Shown: piece by piece, positions 1 to 9,592 of the stretch
Numbering within the stretch: position 1 is the first letter of the stretch
Layout: each line of letters begins with the position of its first letter
NCBI GenBank assembly: GCA_937900135.1
Contig: CALCDJ010000068.1
Coordinates: forward strand, 62,001-126,000
Direction of reading: 5' to 3'
DNA from: an uncultured Blautia sp.
GTDB lineage: Bacteria; Bacillota; Clostridia; Lachnospirales; Lachnospiraceae
DNA length: 64,000 nt
The notes under the pieces: generated by a model
Told to the model about the DNA's origin: nothing
Databases searched by the model: none
Seen by the model: only the letters and a program-made list of their open reading frames with translations
Translations under genes and position numbers: made by a program

Positions 1-768
1 ATTCAGGGCAGAACCAATGGCTGCAAAAAGATGGGAGTTTTCCGGTACAATGGTGTGTTCCTCATCCAGTTTTAATGTGCGGATAAAAGCAGCCTTCAGC
101 TCAGAAAGAAAGTGCAGAGGACCGCCCAGGAAAGCTACATGACCACGGATTGGTTTTCCGCATGCCAGACCGGAAATCGTCTGGTTGACCACTGCCTGAA
201 AAATGGAAGCAGAAAGGTCTTCTTTGGTAGCGCCCTCATTGATCAGAGGCTGGATATCTGTTTTGGCAAAGACACCGCAGCGGGCAGCGATGGGATAAAG
301 GGCTTTGTAGTTTTTTGCATATTCATTCAGGCCAGAGGCATCACTCTGAAGGAGAGAAGCCATCTGGTCAATAAAGGAACCGGTTCCTCCGGCGCAGATA
401 CCATTCATTCTCTGTTCAATATTTCCGCCTTCAAAGTAGATGATTTTGGCATCCTCACCTCCAAGTTCAATGGCAACATCGGTTTTGGGAGCCATTTTCT
501 GCAGGGACGTGGAAACTGCGATCACTTCCTGAACAAATGGTATTTCCAGATGATTTGCCAGAGTCAGACCGCCGGAACCTGTGATTACAGGACAAAGAGT
601 AAGCTCTCCCAGTTTGTCATAGGCTTTTTGAAGAAGGTCTGCCAATGTTTCCTGAATATTGGCAAAGTGTCTTTCGTAATCAGCGAACAGTAAGGCTTGG
701 TTGTTGTCGAGAATAGCGATTTTTACTGTAGTAGAACCAATATCAATCCCTAATGTATAAGTCTTCAT
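1..768 (-). CDS. 2-hydroxyacyl-CoA dehydratase activase-type ATPase (partial)
   Basis: The gene begins at the ATG at 768-766 and stays open to the window start, so only the first 256 codons are visible. The N-terminus (GIDIGSTTVKIAIL) is the phosphate-1 loop of the ASKHA/BadF-BcrA-HgdC ATPase family. Further on are GGEDAKIIYFEGG and AGGTGSFIDQ, typical of CoA-dehydratase activators that use ATP to push an electron into a partner dehydratase through a [4Fe-4S] cluster. The AGGTGSFIDQ variant is the one I associate with very long fused activase/dehydratase-related proteins (over 1000 residues), so the missing part may be long. A GAGGAGG ribosome site lies about 9 bases upstream of the start. 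Substrate is unknown. The region from 769 to 1017 holds its promoter and that of tgt. Confidence 0.8.
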   Translation of the reverse strand, partial: MKTYTLGIDIGSTTVKIAILDNNQALLFADYERHFANIQETLADLLQKAYDKLGELTLCPVITGSGGLTLANHLEIPFVQEVIAVSTSLQKMAPKTDVAIELGGEDAKIIYFEGGNIEQRMNGICAGGTGSFIDQMASLLQSDASGLNEYAKNYKALYPIAARCGVFAKTDIQPLINEGATKEDLSASIFQAVVNQTISGLACGKPIRGHVAFLGGPLHFLSELKAAFIRTLKLDEEHTIVPENSHLFAAIGSALN

Positions 769-945
769 GTATTACGTTATGCCTCCTCATTCTGTTTATT
801 AACAATTCATTTGTATATCAGGGGAAAAAACAGAAAAATTTCTTCCCTTCCTATTAAATGTATGTGGTAGATATTCCGTAATATTATACGACAAGGACGG
901 AAAAATGACAATGTAAAAGTTTAACAAGGATTATCAGGATTACAG

Positions 946-974
946 TTGAAATTTCTGTGAAATCAGGCTATACT
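946..974 (+). promoter_or_regulatory. Predicted sigma-A promoter of tgt-yajC
   Basis: TTGAAA (946-951), a 17-base spacer and TATACT (969-974) lie about 44 bases before the tgt start. Predicted by consensus match only. Confidence 0.55.
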
Positions 975-1017
975 TGTGCGAAGAACCAGATATTTTAGTA
1001 GGAAAAGAGGAAAACAT

Positions 1018-2169
1018 ATGGCAGAATATAAAATTTTAAAAACAGAGGGACGAGCGAAGCGCGCAGAGTTTCATACAGTCCATGGGACCATCCAGACGCC
1101 GGTTTTTATGAATGTGGGAACAATTGCGGCAATCAAGGGTGCAGTATCCACCATGGATTTGAAGGAGATTGGAACCCAGGTACAGCTCTCCAATACCTAT
1201 CATCTTCATGTACGTCCAGGAGACAAGATTGTTAAGCAGCTGGGAGGCCTTCATAAGTTTATGGTCTGGGACAGACCCATTCTTACTGATTCCGGCGGAT
1301 TTCAGGTCTTTTCCCTGTCCGGGCTTCGTAAAATCAAGGAAGAAGGGGTTTATTTCCGTTCCCATATTGACGGACATAAGATTTTTATGGGACCGGAGGA
1401 AAGTATGCAGATTCAGTCCAACTTAGGTTCCACCATTGCCATGGCATTTGATGAATGCCCCAGTAGTGTGGCAGATCGGGATTATGTGCAGAAATCTGTG
1501 GAGCGTACCACCAGATGGCTGGCCAGATGTAAAGCGGAGATGGATCGTCTGAACAGTCTTCCGGATACCATTAACCGGGAGCAGCTTTTGTTTGGCATCA
1601 ATCAGGGCGCGATATATGAAGACATTCGTATTGCTCATGCCAAGGAGATATCCAAAATGAATCTGGACGGTTATGCTGTGGGAGGTCTTGCCGTAGGGGA
1701 AAGTCATGCAGAAATGTACCGGATTCTGGATGAGGTAGTGCCTCATCTTCCTCAGAATAAACCTACTTATTTAATGGGGGTAGGAACACCGGCGAATATT
1801 CTGGAGGCTGTAGAACGAGGCGTGGATTTCTTTGACTGCGTATATCCAAGCCGTAACGGCCGTCATGGACATGTGTATACCAACGAGGGAAAGAAAAATC
1901 TGTTTAATGCAAAGTATGAACTGGATACAAGACCTATTGAAGAAGGCTGTCAGTGTCCTGCATGCCAACATTACAGCAGAGCCTATATCCGCCATCTGTT
2001 AAAAGCAAAGGAAATGCTGGGAATGCGTCTTTGTGTACTTCATAATCTTTATTTCTATAATCATATGATGGAAGAAATCCGGGAAGCGCTGGATGCAGGG
2101 AACTTTGGAGAATACAAAAAGATGCGTCTGGAAGGCTTTGAACAGGGGAAGATTCATGGAGGACGATGA
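1018..2169 (+). CDS. tgt: tRNA-guanine transglycosylase
   Basis: Exchanges guanine 34 of GUN-anticodon tRNAs for a queuine-type base, the key step of queuosine modification. The protein is 383 residues, normal for bacterial Tgt. Asp91 lies in DSGGFQ (base recognition), the nucleophile Asp273 in FFDCVYPSR, and the zinc site starts with Cys311, Cys313 and Cys316 (CQCPAC). An in-frame ATG upstream at 976 is ignored because AAGAGGAAAAC lies immediately before the ATG at 1018 and the family begins there. yajC follows, an order also known from E. coli (tgt-yajC). QueH, another queuosine enzyme, is encoded separately at 39214. Identification is secure. Confidence 0.97.
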   Translation: MAEYKILKTEGRAKRAEFHTVHGTIQTPVFMNVGTIAAIKGAVSTMDLKEIGTQVQLSNTYHLHVRPGDKIVKQLGGLHKFMVWDRPILTDSGGFQVFSLSGLRKIKEEGVYFRSHIDGHKIFMGPEESMQIQSNLGSTIAMAFDECPSSVADRDYVQKSVERTTRWLARCKAEMDRLNSLPDTINREQLLFGINQGAIYEDIRIAHAKEISKMNLDGYAVGGLAVGESHAEMYRILDEVVPHLPQNKPTYLMGVGTPANILEAVERGVDFFDCVYPSRNGRHGHVYTNEGKKNLFNAKYELDTRPIEEGCQCPACQHYSRAYIRHLLKAKEMLGMRLCVLHNLYFYNHMMEEIREALDAGNFGEYKKMRLEGFEQGKIHGGR

Positions 2170-2206
2170 TCCCTTTCCATATTTTATAAAAAAACCGGAA
2201 AAGCAC

Positions 2207-2235
2207 TTGAAGAAAATGTTATTTTTGTGTATGAT
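2207..2235 (+). promoter_or_regulatory. Predicted promoter of yajC
   Basis: TTGAAG (2207-2212), 17-base spacer, TATGAT (2230-2235). It would allow yajC to be transcribed apart from tgt. Confidence 0.4.
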
Positions 2236-2301
2236 ATGCTATAGTGCCAAAAAGTAACCGGCATGAAATATTCAGTTTGTGCAAAAATAGGAGGAATTAA
2301 A

Positions 2302-2601
2302 ATGAGCGCAGAAGGCGGAATGGGCATTGGATTTACAATTGTATGGATGGTAGTTCTGTTCGGAATTATGTACTTTTTAATGATCCGTCCTCAGAAGAAA
2401 GAGCAGAAGAGAATTCAGGCTATGCTCAACAACATGGAGGTTGGTGACAGCGTAGTGACCACCGGAGGCTTCTATGGTGTGATTATCGATATGACAGAGG
2501 AAGATGTAATCATTGAATTCGGTAACAACAAAAACTGCCGTATTCCTATGAGAAAACAGGCAATTGCAGAAGTAGAAAAGGCAGAACAGGCGTCTGCATA
2601 A
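2302..2601 (+). CDS. yajC: Preprotein translocase subunit YajC
   Basis: Small membrane partner of SecDF in protein export. At 99 residues it has one N-terminal membrane helix (about residues 8-28, ending FLMIRPQKKEQK, the family signature RPQ-K-x-x-K) followed by a small cytoplasmic beta domain with the conserved GDSVVTTGGFYGVI segment. The start at 2302 is preferred over the upstream in-frame ATG at 2263 because AGGAGG lies 6 bases before it. It follows tgt and is closed by a hairpin terminator. secD and secF are not in the window. Confidence 0.95.
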   Translation: MSAEGGMGIGFTIVWMVVLFGIMYFLMIRPQKKEQKRIQAMLNNMEVGDSVVTTGGFYGVIIDMTEEDVIIEFGNNKNCRIPMRKQAIAEVEKAEQASA

Positions 2602-2616
2602 AAAACTGCGAAAAAA

Positions 2617-2652
2617 AGTAAGTGTCGCTTCACAGGCGGTGCTTACTTTTTT
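2617..2652 (+). terminator. Rho-independent terminator after yajC
   Basis: GTAAGTGTCGC pairs with GCGGTGCTTAC (G-U pairs allowed), loop TTCACAG, followed by a run of T. Confidence 0.8.
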
Positions 2653-2722
2653 ACGTTTATACGGAAAAAATCCAGACAGAAACATTCTCTTCTTGATTTT
2701 AAAGTTTTTTCGCTTTAATAGG

Positions 2723-2751
2723 TTGAAATCTTGAAGAAAGTGGGTTATTAT
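2723..2751 (+). promoter_or_regulatory. Predicted promoter of the leuB-serA operon
   Basis: TTGAAA (2723-2728), 17-base spacer, TATTAT (2746-2751), about 70 bases before leuB. The leader is too short for a T-box, so no amino-acid riboswitch is proposed. Confidence 0.45.
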
Positions 2752-2821
2752 ATTAACAATACTCAAAAGATTACCTGTATCTGGTGAGACACTGGCAGGA
2801 AGAAAGGACGAGGAAGAGACT

Positions 2822-3904
2822 ATGGAACATAAGATTGCATTGATTCCCGGAGATGGAATCGGACCTGAAATTGTAAGAGAAGCAAAAAAAGTCCTGGACA
2901 GGATTTGTGAAAAATATCATCATACATTTACATATTCAGAACTATTGCTAGGCGGAGCTTCCATTGACGTACACGGAGTACCCCTGACAGAAGAAACCAT
3001 ACAGGAGGCCAAAGCCTGTGACGCAGTATTGATGGGTTCTATTGGCGGAGATGCCAAAACTTCTTCCTGGTATCGCCTTGAGCCGTCTAAACGGCCGGAA
3101 GCGGGATTGCTGGGAATCCGTAAGGCATTGAATCTGTTTGCCAACTTAAGACCGGCTTACCTTTATAAGGAGCTGAAGGCAGCATGTCCCCTTCGTGATG
3201 AGATCATAGGCGATGGATTTGATATGATCATTGTCCGGGAACTTACCGGAGGCTTGTACTTCGGAGAACGGAAGACCATAGAAGAAAACGGCATAAAGAA
3301 AGCCATTGATACCCTGACTTACAACGAAGAAGAAATTCGCAGGATTGCAGTGAAGGCTTTTGAGATTGCTATGAAACGTAAAAAAAATGTGATTAGTGTG
3401 GATAAAGCCAATGTACTGGATTCCTCCCGCCTCTGGAGAAGCGTGGTGGAAGAGGTGGCAAAGGAATATCCGGAGGTTACACTGGCTCATATGCTGGTAG
3501 ATAATTGCGCTATGCAGCTTGTGAAGGACCCGGCTCAGTTTGATGTAATCCTCACGGAGAATATGTTCGGAGATATTTTATCAGACGAAGCCAGTATGGT
3601 GACCGGTTCCATTGGAATGCTGTCTTCAGCCAGTCTCAATGAAACGAAATTCGGTCTTTATGAACCAAGTCATGGTTCTGCTCCGGATATTGCAGGTCAG
3701 GACAAGGCTAATCCAGTGGCCACGATTCTGTCAGCAGCCATGATGCTTCGCTATTCTCTGGATCTGGATGAAGAAGCCAGGGCAGTTGAGGATGCGGTTC
3801 AGAAGGTATTAAGCGATGGATGGCGCACCGGAGATATTATGTCAGAAGGATGCAGACTGGTTGGAACAAAAGAAATGGGAGATCTGATCGCAGCACAGAT
3901 CTGA
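2822..3904 (+). CDS. leuB: 3-isopropylmalate dehydrogenase
   Basis: NAD-dependent oxidative decarboxylation of 3-isopropylmalate in leucine synthesis. The 360 residues match the family length. The N-terminus [13 protein letters not shown], the substrate segment [18 protein letters not shown] and the adenine-binding [12 protein letters not shown] are all present, with the Mg-binding [15 protein letters not shown] and [11 protein letters not shown]. LeuB is favoured over tartrate or isocitrate dehydrogenase by length and by the ilv neighbours. First gene of an operon with ilvD 18 bases downstream; leuA and leuCD are not in the window. Confidence 0.96.
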   Translation: MEHKIALIPGDGIGPEIVREAKKVLDRICEKYHHTFTYSELLLGGASIDVHGVPLTEETIQEAKACDAVLMGSIGGDAKTSSWYRLEPSKRPEAGLLGIRKALNLFANLRPAYLYKELKAACPLRDEIIGDGFDMIIVRELTGGLYFGERKTIEENGIKKAIDTLTYNEEEIRRIAVKAFEIAMKRKKNVISVDKANVLDSSRLWRSVVEEVAKEYPEVTLAHMLVDNCAMQLVKDPAQFDVILTENMFGDILSDEASMVTGSIGMLSSASLNETKFGLYEPSHGSAPDIAGQDKANPVATILSAAMMLRYSLDLDEEARAVEDAVQKVLSDGWRTGDIMSEGCRLVGTKEMGDLIAAQI

Positions 3905-3922
3905 GAAGGGGAGGAATCAATT

Positions 3923-5599
3923 ATGAGAAGTGACGCAGTAAAAAAAGGATCACAGCAGGCACCGCACAGGTCACTGTTTAATGCTCTTGGAATGACAAAG
4001 GAAGAAATGGAACGGCCGTTGGTGGGAATTGTAAGCTCCTATAACGAGATTGTACCAGGTCATATGAATCTGGATAAAATTGTAGATGCAGTGAAGCAGG
4101 GCGTGGCTATGGCAGGAGGTACGCCAGTGGTATTTCCGGCAATCGCTGTGTGCGATGGAATCGCCATGGGACATATTGGAATGAAATATTCTCTGGTAAC
4201 CAGAGATCTGATTGCAGATTCCACAGAAGCAATGGCAATGGCGCATCAGTTTGACGCTTTGGTCATGGTTCCCAACTGTGACAAAAATGTTCCTGGACTT
4301 TTGATGGCAGCAGCCAGAATTAATGTTCCCACAGTATTTGTCAGCGGCGGTCCCATGCTGGCCGGCCATATTCAGGGACACAAAACCAGCCTTTCCAGTA
4401 TGTTTGAGGCAGTGGGAGCCTATGCGGCAGGAAATCTCAGTGAAGAAGGTCTGACCGAATACGAGAACAAAACCTGTCCCACCTGTGGTTCCTGCTCTGG
4501 AATGTATACTGCCAACAGTATGAACTGTCTTACAGAGGTTCTTGGTATGGGATTGAGAGGAAACGGCACGATCCCGGCTGTGTACTCAGAACGTATCCGT
4601 CTTGCGAAACATGCGGGTATGCAGGTAATGGAACTGTACCGGAAAAATATCCGCCCAAGAGATATTATGACAGAGGATGCCATTCTTAACGCGCTGACTG
4701 TGGATATGGCTCTTGGATGTTCTACCAACAGTATGCTCCATCTCCCGGCCATTGCACATGAGATTGGAATGGATTTTGATATTAGCTTTGCCAATGAAAT
4801 CAGCGAAAAAACACCGAATCTTTGTCACCTGGCCCCAGCGGGTTCCACCTATATGGAAGATCTCAATGAAGCAGGCGGTGTTTATGCGGTGATGAATGAA
4901 CTGAACAAAAAAGGACTTCTTCACACCGACTGTATGACCGTAACAGGAAAGACCGTAGGAGAAAATATTGAAGGATGCATCAATGTGAATCCGGAAGTAA
5001 TCCGCCCCATTGATCACCCATATAGCCAGACAGGCGGTCTTGCAGTTCTGAAGGGAAATCTGGCTCCTGACGGCGGCGTGGTAAAACGCTCCGCAGTGGT
5101 AGAAGAGATGATGGTTCATGAGGGACCGGCACGTGTCTTTGACTGCGAAGAAGATGCCATTGACGCTATCAAAGGCGGCAAGATTGTAGCAGGAGATGTG
5201 GTAGTCATCCGTTATGAAGGACCAAAAGGTGGTCCTGGTATGAGAGAAATGCTGAATCCTACTTCTGCTATTGCTGGTATGGGTCTTGGCTCTTCCGTAG
5301 CTTTGATCACAGATGGCCGTTTCAGCGGCGCATCCAGAGGGGCTTCCATTGGTCATGTCTCTCCGGAAGCGGCTGTAGGCGGTCCCATCGCACTGGTGGA
5401 AGAAGGGGATATCATCAGCATTGATATTCCAAATCTGAAGCTGGAGATAAAGGTTTCAGAAGAAGAAATGCAGGCCAGAAGAGAAAAATGGCAGCCGCGC
5501 GAACCAAAGGTAACGACAGGATATCTTGCAAGATATGCCGCTATGGTCACTTCTGGAAATCGTGGCGCGATTCTGGAAATACCTGGAACAAAAAAATAA
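3923..5599 (+). CDS. ilvD: Dihydroxy-acid dehydratase
   Basis: Dehydrates 2,3-dihydroxy-3-methylbutanoate and 2,3-dihydroxy-3-methylpentanoate to the 2-keto acids of valine and isoleucine. The 558-residue length is usual. Cysteines of the Fe-S cluster lie in [14 protein letters not shown] and [19 protein letters not shown], and the C-terminal [10 protein letters not shown] is the family signature. The enzyme is expected to be oxygen-sensitive, as the anaerobic setting suggests. It lies between leuB and ilvB with a GGGGAGG ribosome site. ilvC and ilvE are not nearby. Confidence 0.97.
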   Translation: MRSDAVKKGSQQAPHRSLFNALGMTKEEMERPLVGIVSSYNEIVPGHMNLDKIVDAVKQGVAMAGGTPVVFPAIAVCDGIAMGHIGMKYSLVTRDLIADSTEAMAMAHQFDALVMVPNCDKNVPGLLMAAARINVPTVFVSGGPMLAGHIQGHKTSLSSMFEAVGAYAAGNLSEEGLTEYENKTCPTCGSCSGMYTANSMNCLTEVLGMGLRGNGTIPAVYSERIRLAKHAGMQVMELYRKNIRPRDIMTEDAILNALTVDMALGCSTNSMLHLPAIAHEIGMDFDISFANEISEKTPNLCHLAPAGSTYMEDLNEAGGVYAVMNELNKKGLLHTDCMTVTGKTVGENIEGCINVNPEVIRPIDHPYSQTGGLAVLKGNLAPDGGVVKRSAVVEEMMVHEGPARVFDCEEDAIDAIKGGKIVAGDVVVIRYEGPKGGPGMREMLNPTSAIAGMGLGSSVALITDGRFSGASRGASIGHVSPEAAVGGPIALVEEGDIISIDIPNLKLEIKVSEEEMQARREKWQPREPKVTTGYLARYAAMVTSGNRGAILEIPGTKK

Positions 5600-5612
5600 A
5601 GGAGGGCATGGA

Positions 5613-7289
5613 ATGAAACTTACAGGTGCAGAAATTATTGTTGAATGTTTGAAAGAACAGGGAGTAGATACAATTTTTGGTTATCCGGGAGGAGCAATTC
5701 TGAATGTCTACGATGCCCTTTATAAATACAGAAATGAAATCACTCATATCCTTACTTCCCATGAGCAGGGCGCTGCCCACGCTGCAGACGGATATGCGAG
5801 AGCCACCGGTAAGGTGGGTGTCTGTATGGCAACCTCCGGTCCTGGAGCCACCAACCTGGTAACAGGAATTGCAACTGCGCAGATGGATTCTGTTCCGGTA
5901 GTAGCCATCACAGCTAACGTGGGCAAGCCTCTCCTTGGAAAGGACTCCTTTCAGGAGGTGGATATTGCGGGGATTGTAATGCCCATTACCAAACACAGTT
6001 ACATTGTCAAAGATATCAGTAAGCTGGCAGATACCATTCGCAAAGCGTTTTACATTGCAAAAAGCGGACGCCCAGGTCCTGTTCTTGTGGATGTAACCAA
6101 GGATGTGACAGGAGCAACGTATGAATATACACCGCGCCGTCCGGCAACGGTAAACAGAGAAACCAGTGAAATCCGTAAAGAGGATGTTCAGACTGCCATT
6201 GAAATGATCCAAAAGGCAGAAAAACCCTACATTTTCCTGGGAGGCGGTTCTGTAATCTCCGGAGCATCTGAAGAAATTGCAGAGCTGGCCCATAGAATTC
6301 AGGCGCCGGTGTGCGACAGTCTCATGGGAAAAGGGGCATTTTCCGGGGAGGATCCTTTATATACTGGAATGTTGGGAATGCATGGAACCAAAACCTCCAA
6401 CCTGGGTGTGATGCAGTGTGACCTTCTTATTGTTCTTGGAGCAAGATTTAGCGATCGTGTGACAGGAAATGCAGATACCTTTGCAAAAAATGCAAAAATT
6501 CTTCAGGTGGACATTGATGCGGCAGAGATCAACAAGAATGTACTGGTAGACGCCTATATTGAAGGCGATATCAAAGAGGTGCTTCGCCGTTTGCTGGAAG
6601 ATATCCCGGAAAAGAAGCATCCGGAATGGATTGCTCATATTCAGGATTTAAAAGAGAAATACCCGTTAAATTACGATCATACTCAGCTGACCGGTCCATA
6701 TGTAATTGAAAAGCTGTATGAACTGACCCATGGTGACGCAATCATCACCACAGATGTGGGGCAGCATCAGATGTGGGCTGCGCAGTATTATAAATACAAA
6801 GAGCCAAGAACCTTGCTTACTTCAGGCGGCCTTGGAACCATGGGTTATGGACTGGGCGCTGCTATTGGAGCAAAAATGGGAAGACCTGACAAAACAGTGG
6901 TAAATATTGCAGGAGATGGCTGTTTCCGTATGAACATGAACGAGATTGCAACAGCGGTGCGCTGCGGGAGACCTCTGGTTCAGATCATACTGAATAATCA
7001 TGTGCTGGGTATGGTACGTCAGTGGCAGAGTTTGTTTTATGATCACAGATATTCCCATACTGTACTCAATGATACCGTGGATTTTGTAAAGGTTTCAGAA
7101 GGTCTGGGTGCAAAGGCAATTCGGGTGACCAGCATTGAAGAAGTGGAACCGGCTTTGGAGGAAGCTCTTCATGCAGATGGTCCAGTGGTACTGGATTGCT
7201 GGATCGATCAGGATCTGAAGGTATTTCCTATGGTACCGGCAGGCGCAAATATTGACGAAGTTTTCGATGAGGAGGATATGAAAAAATGA
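5613..7289 (+). CDS. ilvB: Acetolactate synthase, catalytic subunit
   Basis: Thiamine-diphosphate enzyme condensing two pyruvates, or pyruvate with 2-ketobutyrate, at the entry of branched-chain amino acid synthesis. 558 residues with the catalytic Glu in SHEQGAAHAADGYAR, the FAD-binding middle domain, and the thiamine/Mg motif beginning GDGCFRMNMNE. The start at 5613 has GGAGGGC just ahead; an upstream in-frame ATG at 5526 lies inside ilvD and is rejected. No regulatory small subunit (ilvN/ilvH) follows. Instead serC begins within the last codons (4-base ATGA overlap), suggesting translational coupling. Confidence 0.95.
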   Translation: MKLTGAEIIVECLKEQGVDTIFGYPGGAILNVYDALYKYRNEITHILTSHEQGAAHAADGYARATGKVGVCMATSGPGATNLVTGIATAQMDSVPVVAITANVGKPLLGKDSFQEVDIAGIVMPITKHSYIVKDISKLADTIRKAFYIAKSGRPGPVLVDVTKDVTGATYEYTPRRPATVNRETSEIRKEDVQTAIEMIQKAEKPYIFLGGGSVISGASEEIAELAHRIQAPVCDSLMGKGAFSGEDPLYTGMLGMHGTKTSNLGVMQCDLLIVLGARFSDRVTGNADTFAKNAKILQVDIDAAEINKNVLVDAYIEGDIKEVLRRLLEDIPEKKHPEWIAHIQDLKEKYPLNYDHTQLTGPYVIEKLYELTHGDAIITTDVGQHQMWAAQYYKYKEPRTLLTSGGLGTMGYGLGAAIGAKMGRPDKTVVNIAGDGCFRMNMNEIATAVRCGRPLVQIILNNHVLGMVRQWQSLFYDHRYSHTVLNDTVDFVKVSEGLGAKAIRVTSIEEVEPALEEALHADGPVVLDCWIDQDLKVFPMVPAGANIDEVFDEEDMKK

Positions 7290-8368
7290 GCAGAGTGTAC
7301 AATTTTTCCGCAGGACCAGCAGTCCTTCCGGAACAGGTGCTGCAGGAGGTTGCAGCAGAAATGATGGATTACAATGGAACAGGGATGTCTGTTATGGAAA
7401 TGAGTCACAGAAGTGCTGCATTTCAGCAGATCATTGATGAAGCAGAACAGGATTTAAGGGATCTTATGCAGATTCCGGATAACTATAAGGTTCTGTTTCT
7501 TCAGGGCGGCGCATCACAGCAGTTTGCCATGATTCCCATGAACCTGATGAAAAACAAAGTGGCTGATTACATTGTCACCGGACAGTGGGCGAAGAAGGCA
7601 TACCAGGAAGCGCAGAAATACGGAAAAGCCAACAAAATTGCTTCCTCAGAGGATGAAACCTTTTCCTATATTCCGGATTGCAGTGATCTTCCTATTAGTC
7701 CGGATGCGGATTACGTGTACATTTGCGAAAATAATACAATTTATGGAACCAAGTTCAAGGAACTTCCAAATACAAAAGGCAAAACACTGGTTGCGGACGT
7801 CTCTTCCTGTTTCTTATCTGAACCGGTAGATGTAAGCAAGTATGGCATCATTTATGGCGGTGTACAGAAAAATATCGGACCGGCAGGTATGGTAATTGTG
7901 ATCATCCGTGAAGATCTCATCACAGAAGACGTACTTCCGGGAACACCTACCATGCTCACCTATAAGACACATGCAGATGCAGGATCTCTTTACAATACAC
8001 CCAATGCATATTGCATTTATGTGTGCGGAAAAGTCTTCAAATGGCTGAAATCCATGGGCGGACTGGAAGAAATGAAGAAGAGAAATGAAGAAAAAGCCAA
8101 AATTCTGTATGATTTCCTGGATCAGAGTAAATTGTTCCACGGTACCGTAGTGGCAAAAGACCGTTCTCTTATGAATGTACCTTTTGTAACCGGCGACAAG
8201 GAACTGGATGCAAAGTTTGTAAAAGAGGCAACAAAAGCAGGTCTGGTAAATCTGAAGGGACACCGCTCCGTAGGCGGTATGCGCGCCAGCATTTATAACG
8301 CCATGCCGAAGGAAGGGGTAGAAGCCCTGGTTGCATTTATGAAAAAGTTTGAGGAGGAGAATGCCTAA
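7286..8368 (+). CDS. serC: Phosphoserine aminotransferase
   Basis: PLP enzyme converting 3-phosphohydroxypyruvate and glutamate to phosphoserine. It has 360 residues and begins with the family motif RVYNFSAGPAVLPEQVL; the PLP lysine lies in YGGVQKNIGPAG, and the C-terminal SVGGMRASIYNA is typical. It overlaps ilvB by 4 bases and serA by 1 base, so the two serine genes are co-translated with the branched-chain genes. A phosphoserine phosphatase is not in the window. Confidence 0.97.
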   Translation: MSRVYNFSAGPAVLPEQVLQEVAAEMMDYNGTGMSVMEMSHRSAAFQQIIDEAEQDLRDLMQIPDNYKVLFLQGGASQQFAMIPMNLMKNKVADYIVTGQWAKKAYQEAQKYGKANKIASSEDETFSYIPDCSDLPISPDADYVYICENNTIYGTKFKELPNTKGKTLVADVSSCFLSEPVDVSKYGIIYGGVQKNIGPAGMVIVIIREDLITEDVLPGTPTMLTYKTHADAGSLYNTPNAYCIYVCGKVFKWLKSMGGLEEMKKRNEEKAKILYDFLDQSKLFHGTVVAKDRSLMNVPFVTGDKELDAKFVKEATKAGLVNLKGHRSVGGMRASIYNAMPKEGVEALVAFMKKFEEENA

Positions 8369-9531
8369 TGTTTCAGTATCATTGCCTGAATCCCATTGCT
8401 GAAAAAGGGCTGAAGCTCTTTAGCGATGAATACAAAAAAACAGATGCTATACAGGATGCAGATGCAGTTCTGGTAAGAAGCGCAAAAATGCATGAAATGG
8501 AGCTTCCTGATTCTGTAAAGGCCATTGCCCGCGCAGGTGCAGGGGTAAACAACATTCCGGTTAAGGAATGTGCAGAGAAGGGAATCGTGGTGTTTAATAC
8601 ACCAGGAGCCAACGCAAACGGTGTCAAAGAACTGGTGCTTGCAGGTATGCTGCTGGCATCCAGAGACATTGTGGGTGGAATTGAATGGGTGGCACAGCAG
8701 AAAGACCGTGAGGACATTGACAAACTGGCAGAAAAACAGAAAAAACAGTTTGCAGGATGTGAAATCAGCGGCAAAAAGCTGGGTATCATTGGTCTTGGGG
8801 CAATTGGAGCCATGGTAGCCAATGCAGCTTCCGGGCTTGGCATGGAGGTATATGGATATGACCCATATATTTCCATTGATGCGGCATGGAATCTTTCCCG
8901 AACCATTAAACACAGCAAATCTCTGGATGAAATTTATACACAGTGCGATTACATTACCATTCATGTGCCCCTTCTGGACAGCACAAAGGAAATGATCAAT
9001 AAAGAAGCATTTGAGAAAATGAAGGATGGCGTGGTGCTTTTGAATTTTGCCCGGGACCTTCTGGTAGATGAAAAAGCACTTCTGGAAGCTCTGGATCAGG
9101 GCAAAGTAAAGAAATATGTAACAGATTTTGCCAATCCTCTTGTAGCAGGACATGAAGGAATTCTGGTGACCCCCCATCTGGGAGCTTCCACAGAGGAATC
9201 TGAGGAAAACTGCGCTGTGATGGCGGTAAAAGAACTTCGTGATTTCATGGAAAACGGAAATATTAAGAATTCTGTGAATTTCCCTAACTGTGATATGGGA
9301 ACCTGTGTGGCAGTGGGACGTATTGCCATCACCCATAAAAATGTACCAAATATGATCAGTCAGTTTACCAAGATTCTTGGTTCAGAGGGACTGAACATTG
9401 CAGATATGACCAACAAGAGCAAAGGGGAATATGCTTATACCCTCATTGACCTGGAAAGCGCGGCATCCAAGGAAGCGCTGGATGAGCTTCAGGCAGTGGA
9501 AGGCGTAGCTAAAGTACGCGTTGTAAAATAA
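8368..9531 (+). CDS. serA: D-3-phosphoglycerate dehydrogenase
   Basis: First enzyme of serine synthesis, NAD-dependent. 387 residues: substrate domain with RAGAGVNNIPV, Rossmann motif GLGAIGAMVANAASGLG, and the catalytic His in TPHLGASTEESEENCA. The C-terminal 70 or so residues form an ACT domain (NMISQFTKILGSEGLNIADM), so feedback by serine is plausible. The usual ARGG segment after the Rossmann fold reads FARDLLVDE here, keeping the catalytic Arg. It starts on the last base of the serC stop codon and ends the operon ahead of a terminator. Confidence 0.95.
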   Translation: MFQYHCLNPIAEKGLKLFSDEYKKTDAIQDADAVLVRSAKMHEMELPDSVKAIARAGAGVNNIPVKECAEKGIVVFNTPGANANGVKELVLAGMLLASRDIVGGIEWVAQQKDREDIDKLAEKQKKQFAGCEISGKKLGIIGLGAIGAMVANAASGLGMEVYGYDPYISIDAAWNLSRTIKHSKSLDEIYTQCDYITIHVPLLDSTKEMINKEAFEKMKDGVVLLNFARDLLVDEKALLEALDQGKVKKYVTDFANPLVAGHEGILVTPHLGASTEESEENCAVMAVKELRDFMENGNIKNSVNFPNCDMGTCVAVGRIAITHKNVPNMISQFTKILGSEGLNIADMTNKSKGEYAYTLIDLESAASKEALDELQAVEGVAKVRVVK

Positions 9532-9539
9532 ACAGTTCC

Positions 9540-9576
9540 AACAAAAAAAGAGCCGTAAGGCTCTTTTTTTGTTGGC
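9540..9576. terminator. Bidirectional terminator between serA and fructokinase gene
   Basis: AAAAAAAGAGCC GTAA GGCTCTTTTTTT, a near-perfect stem with A and T tracts on both sides, placed between convergent genes. Confidence 0.9.
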
Positions 9577-9592
9577 TTTATAGAAAAGCAGA

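Noticed and set aside
112..693. Plus-strand open frame of 193 codons at the window start
   Set aside because: It is antisense to the CoA-dehydratase activase, whose protein sequence is clearly real.
2655..2821. Possible T-box or leucine leader before leuB
   Set aside because: The region is short, has no antiterminator or terminator pair and no T-box consensus; only a promoter is supported.
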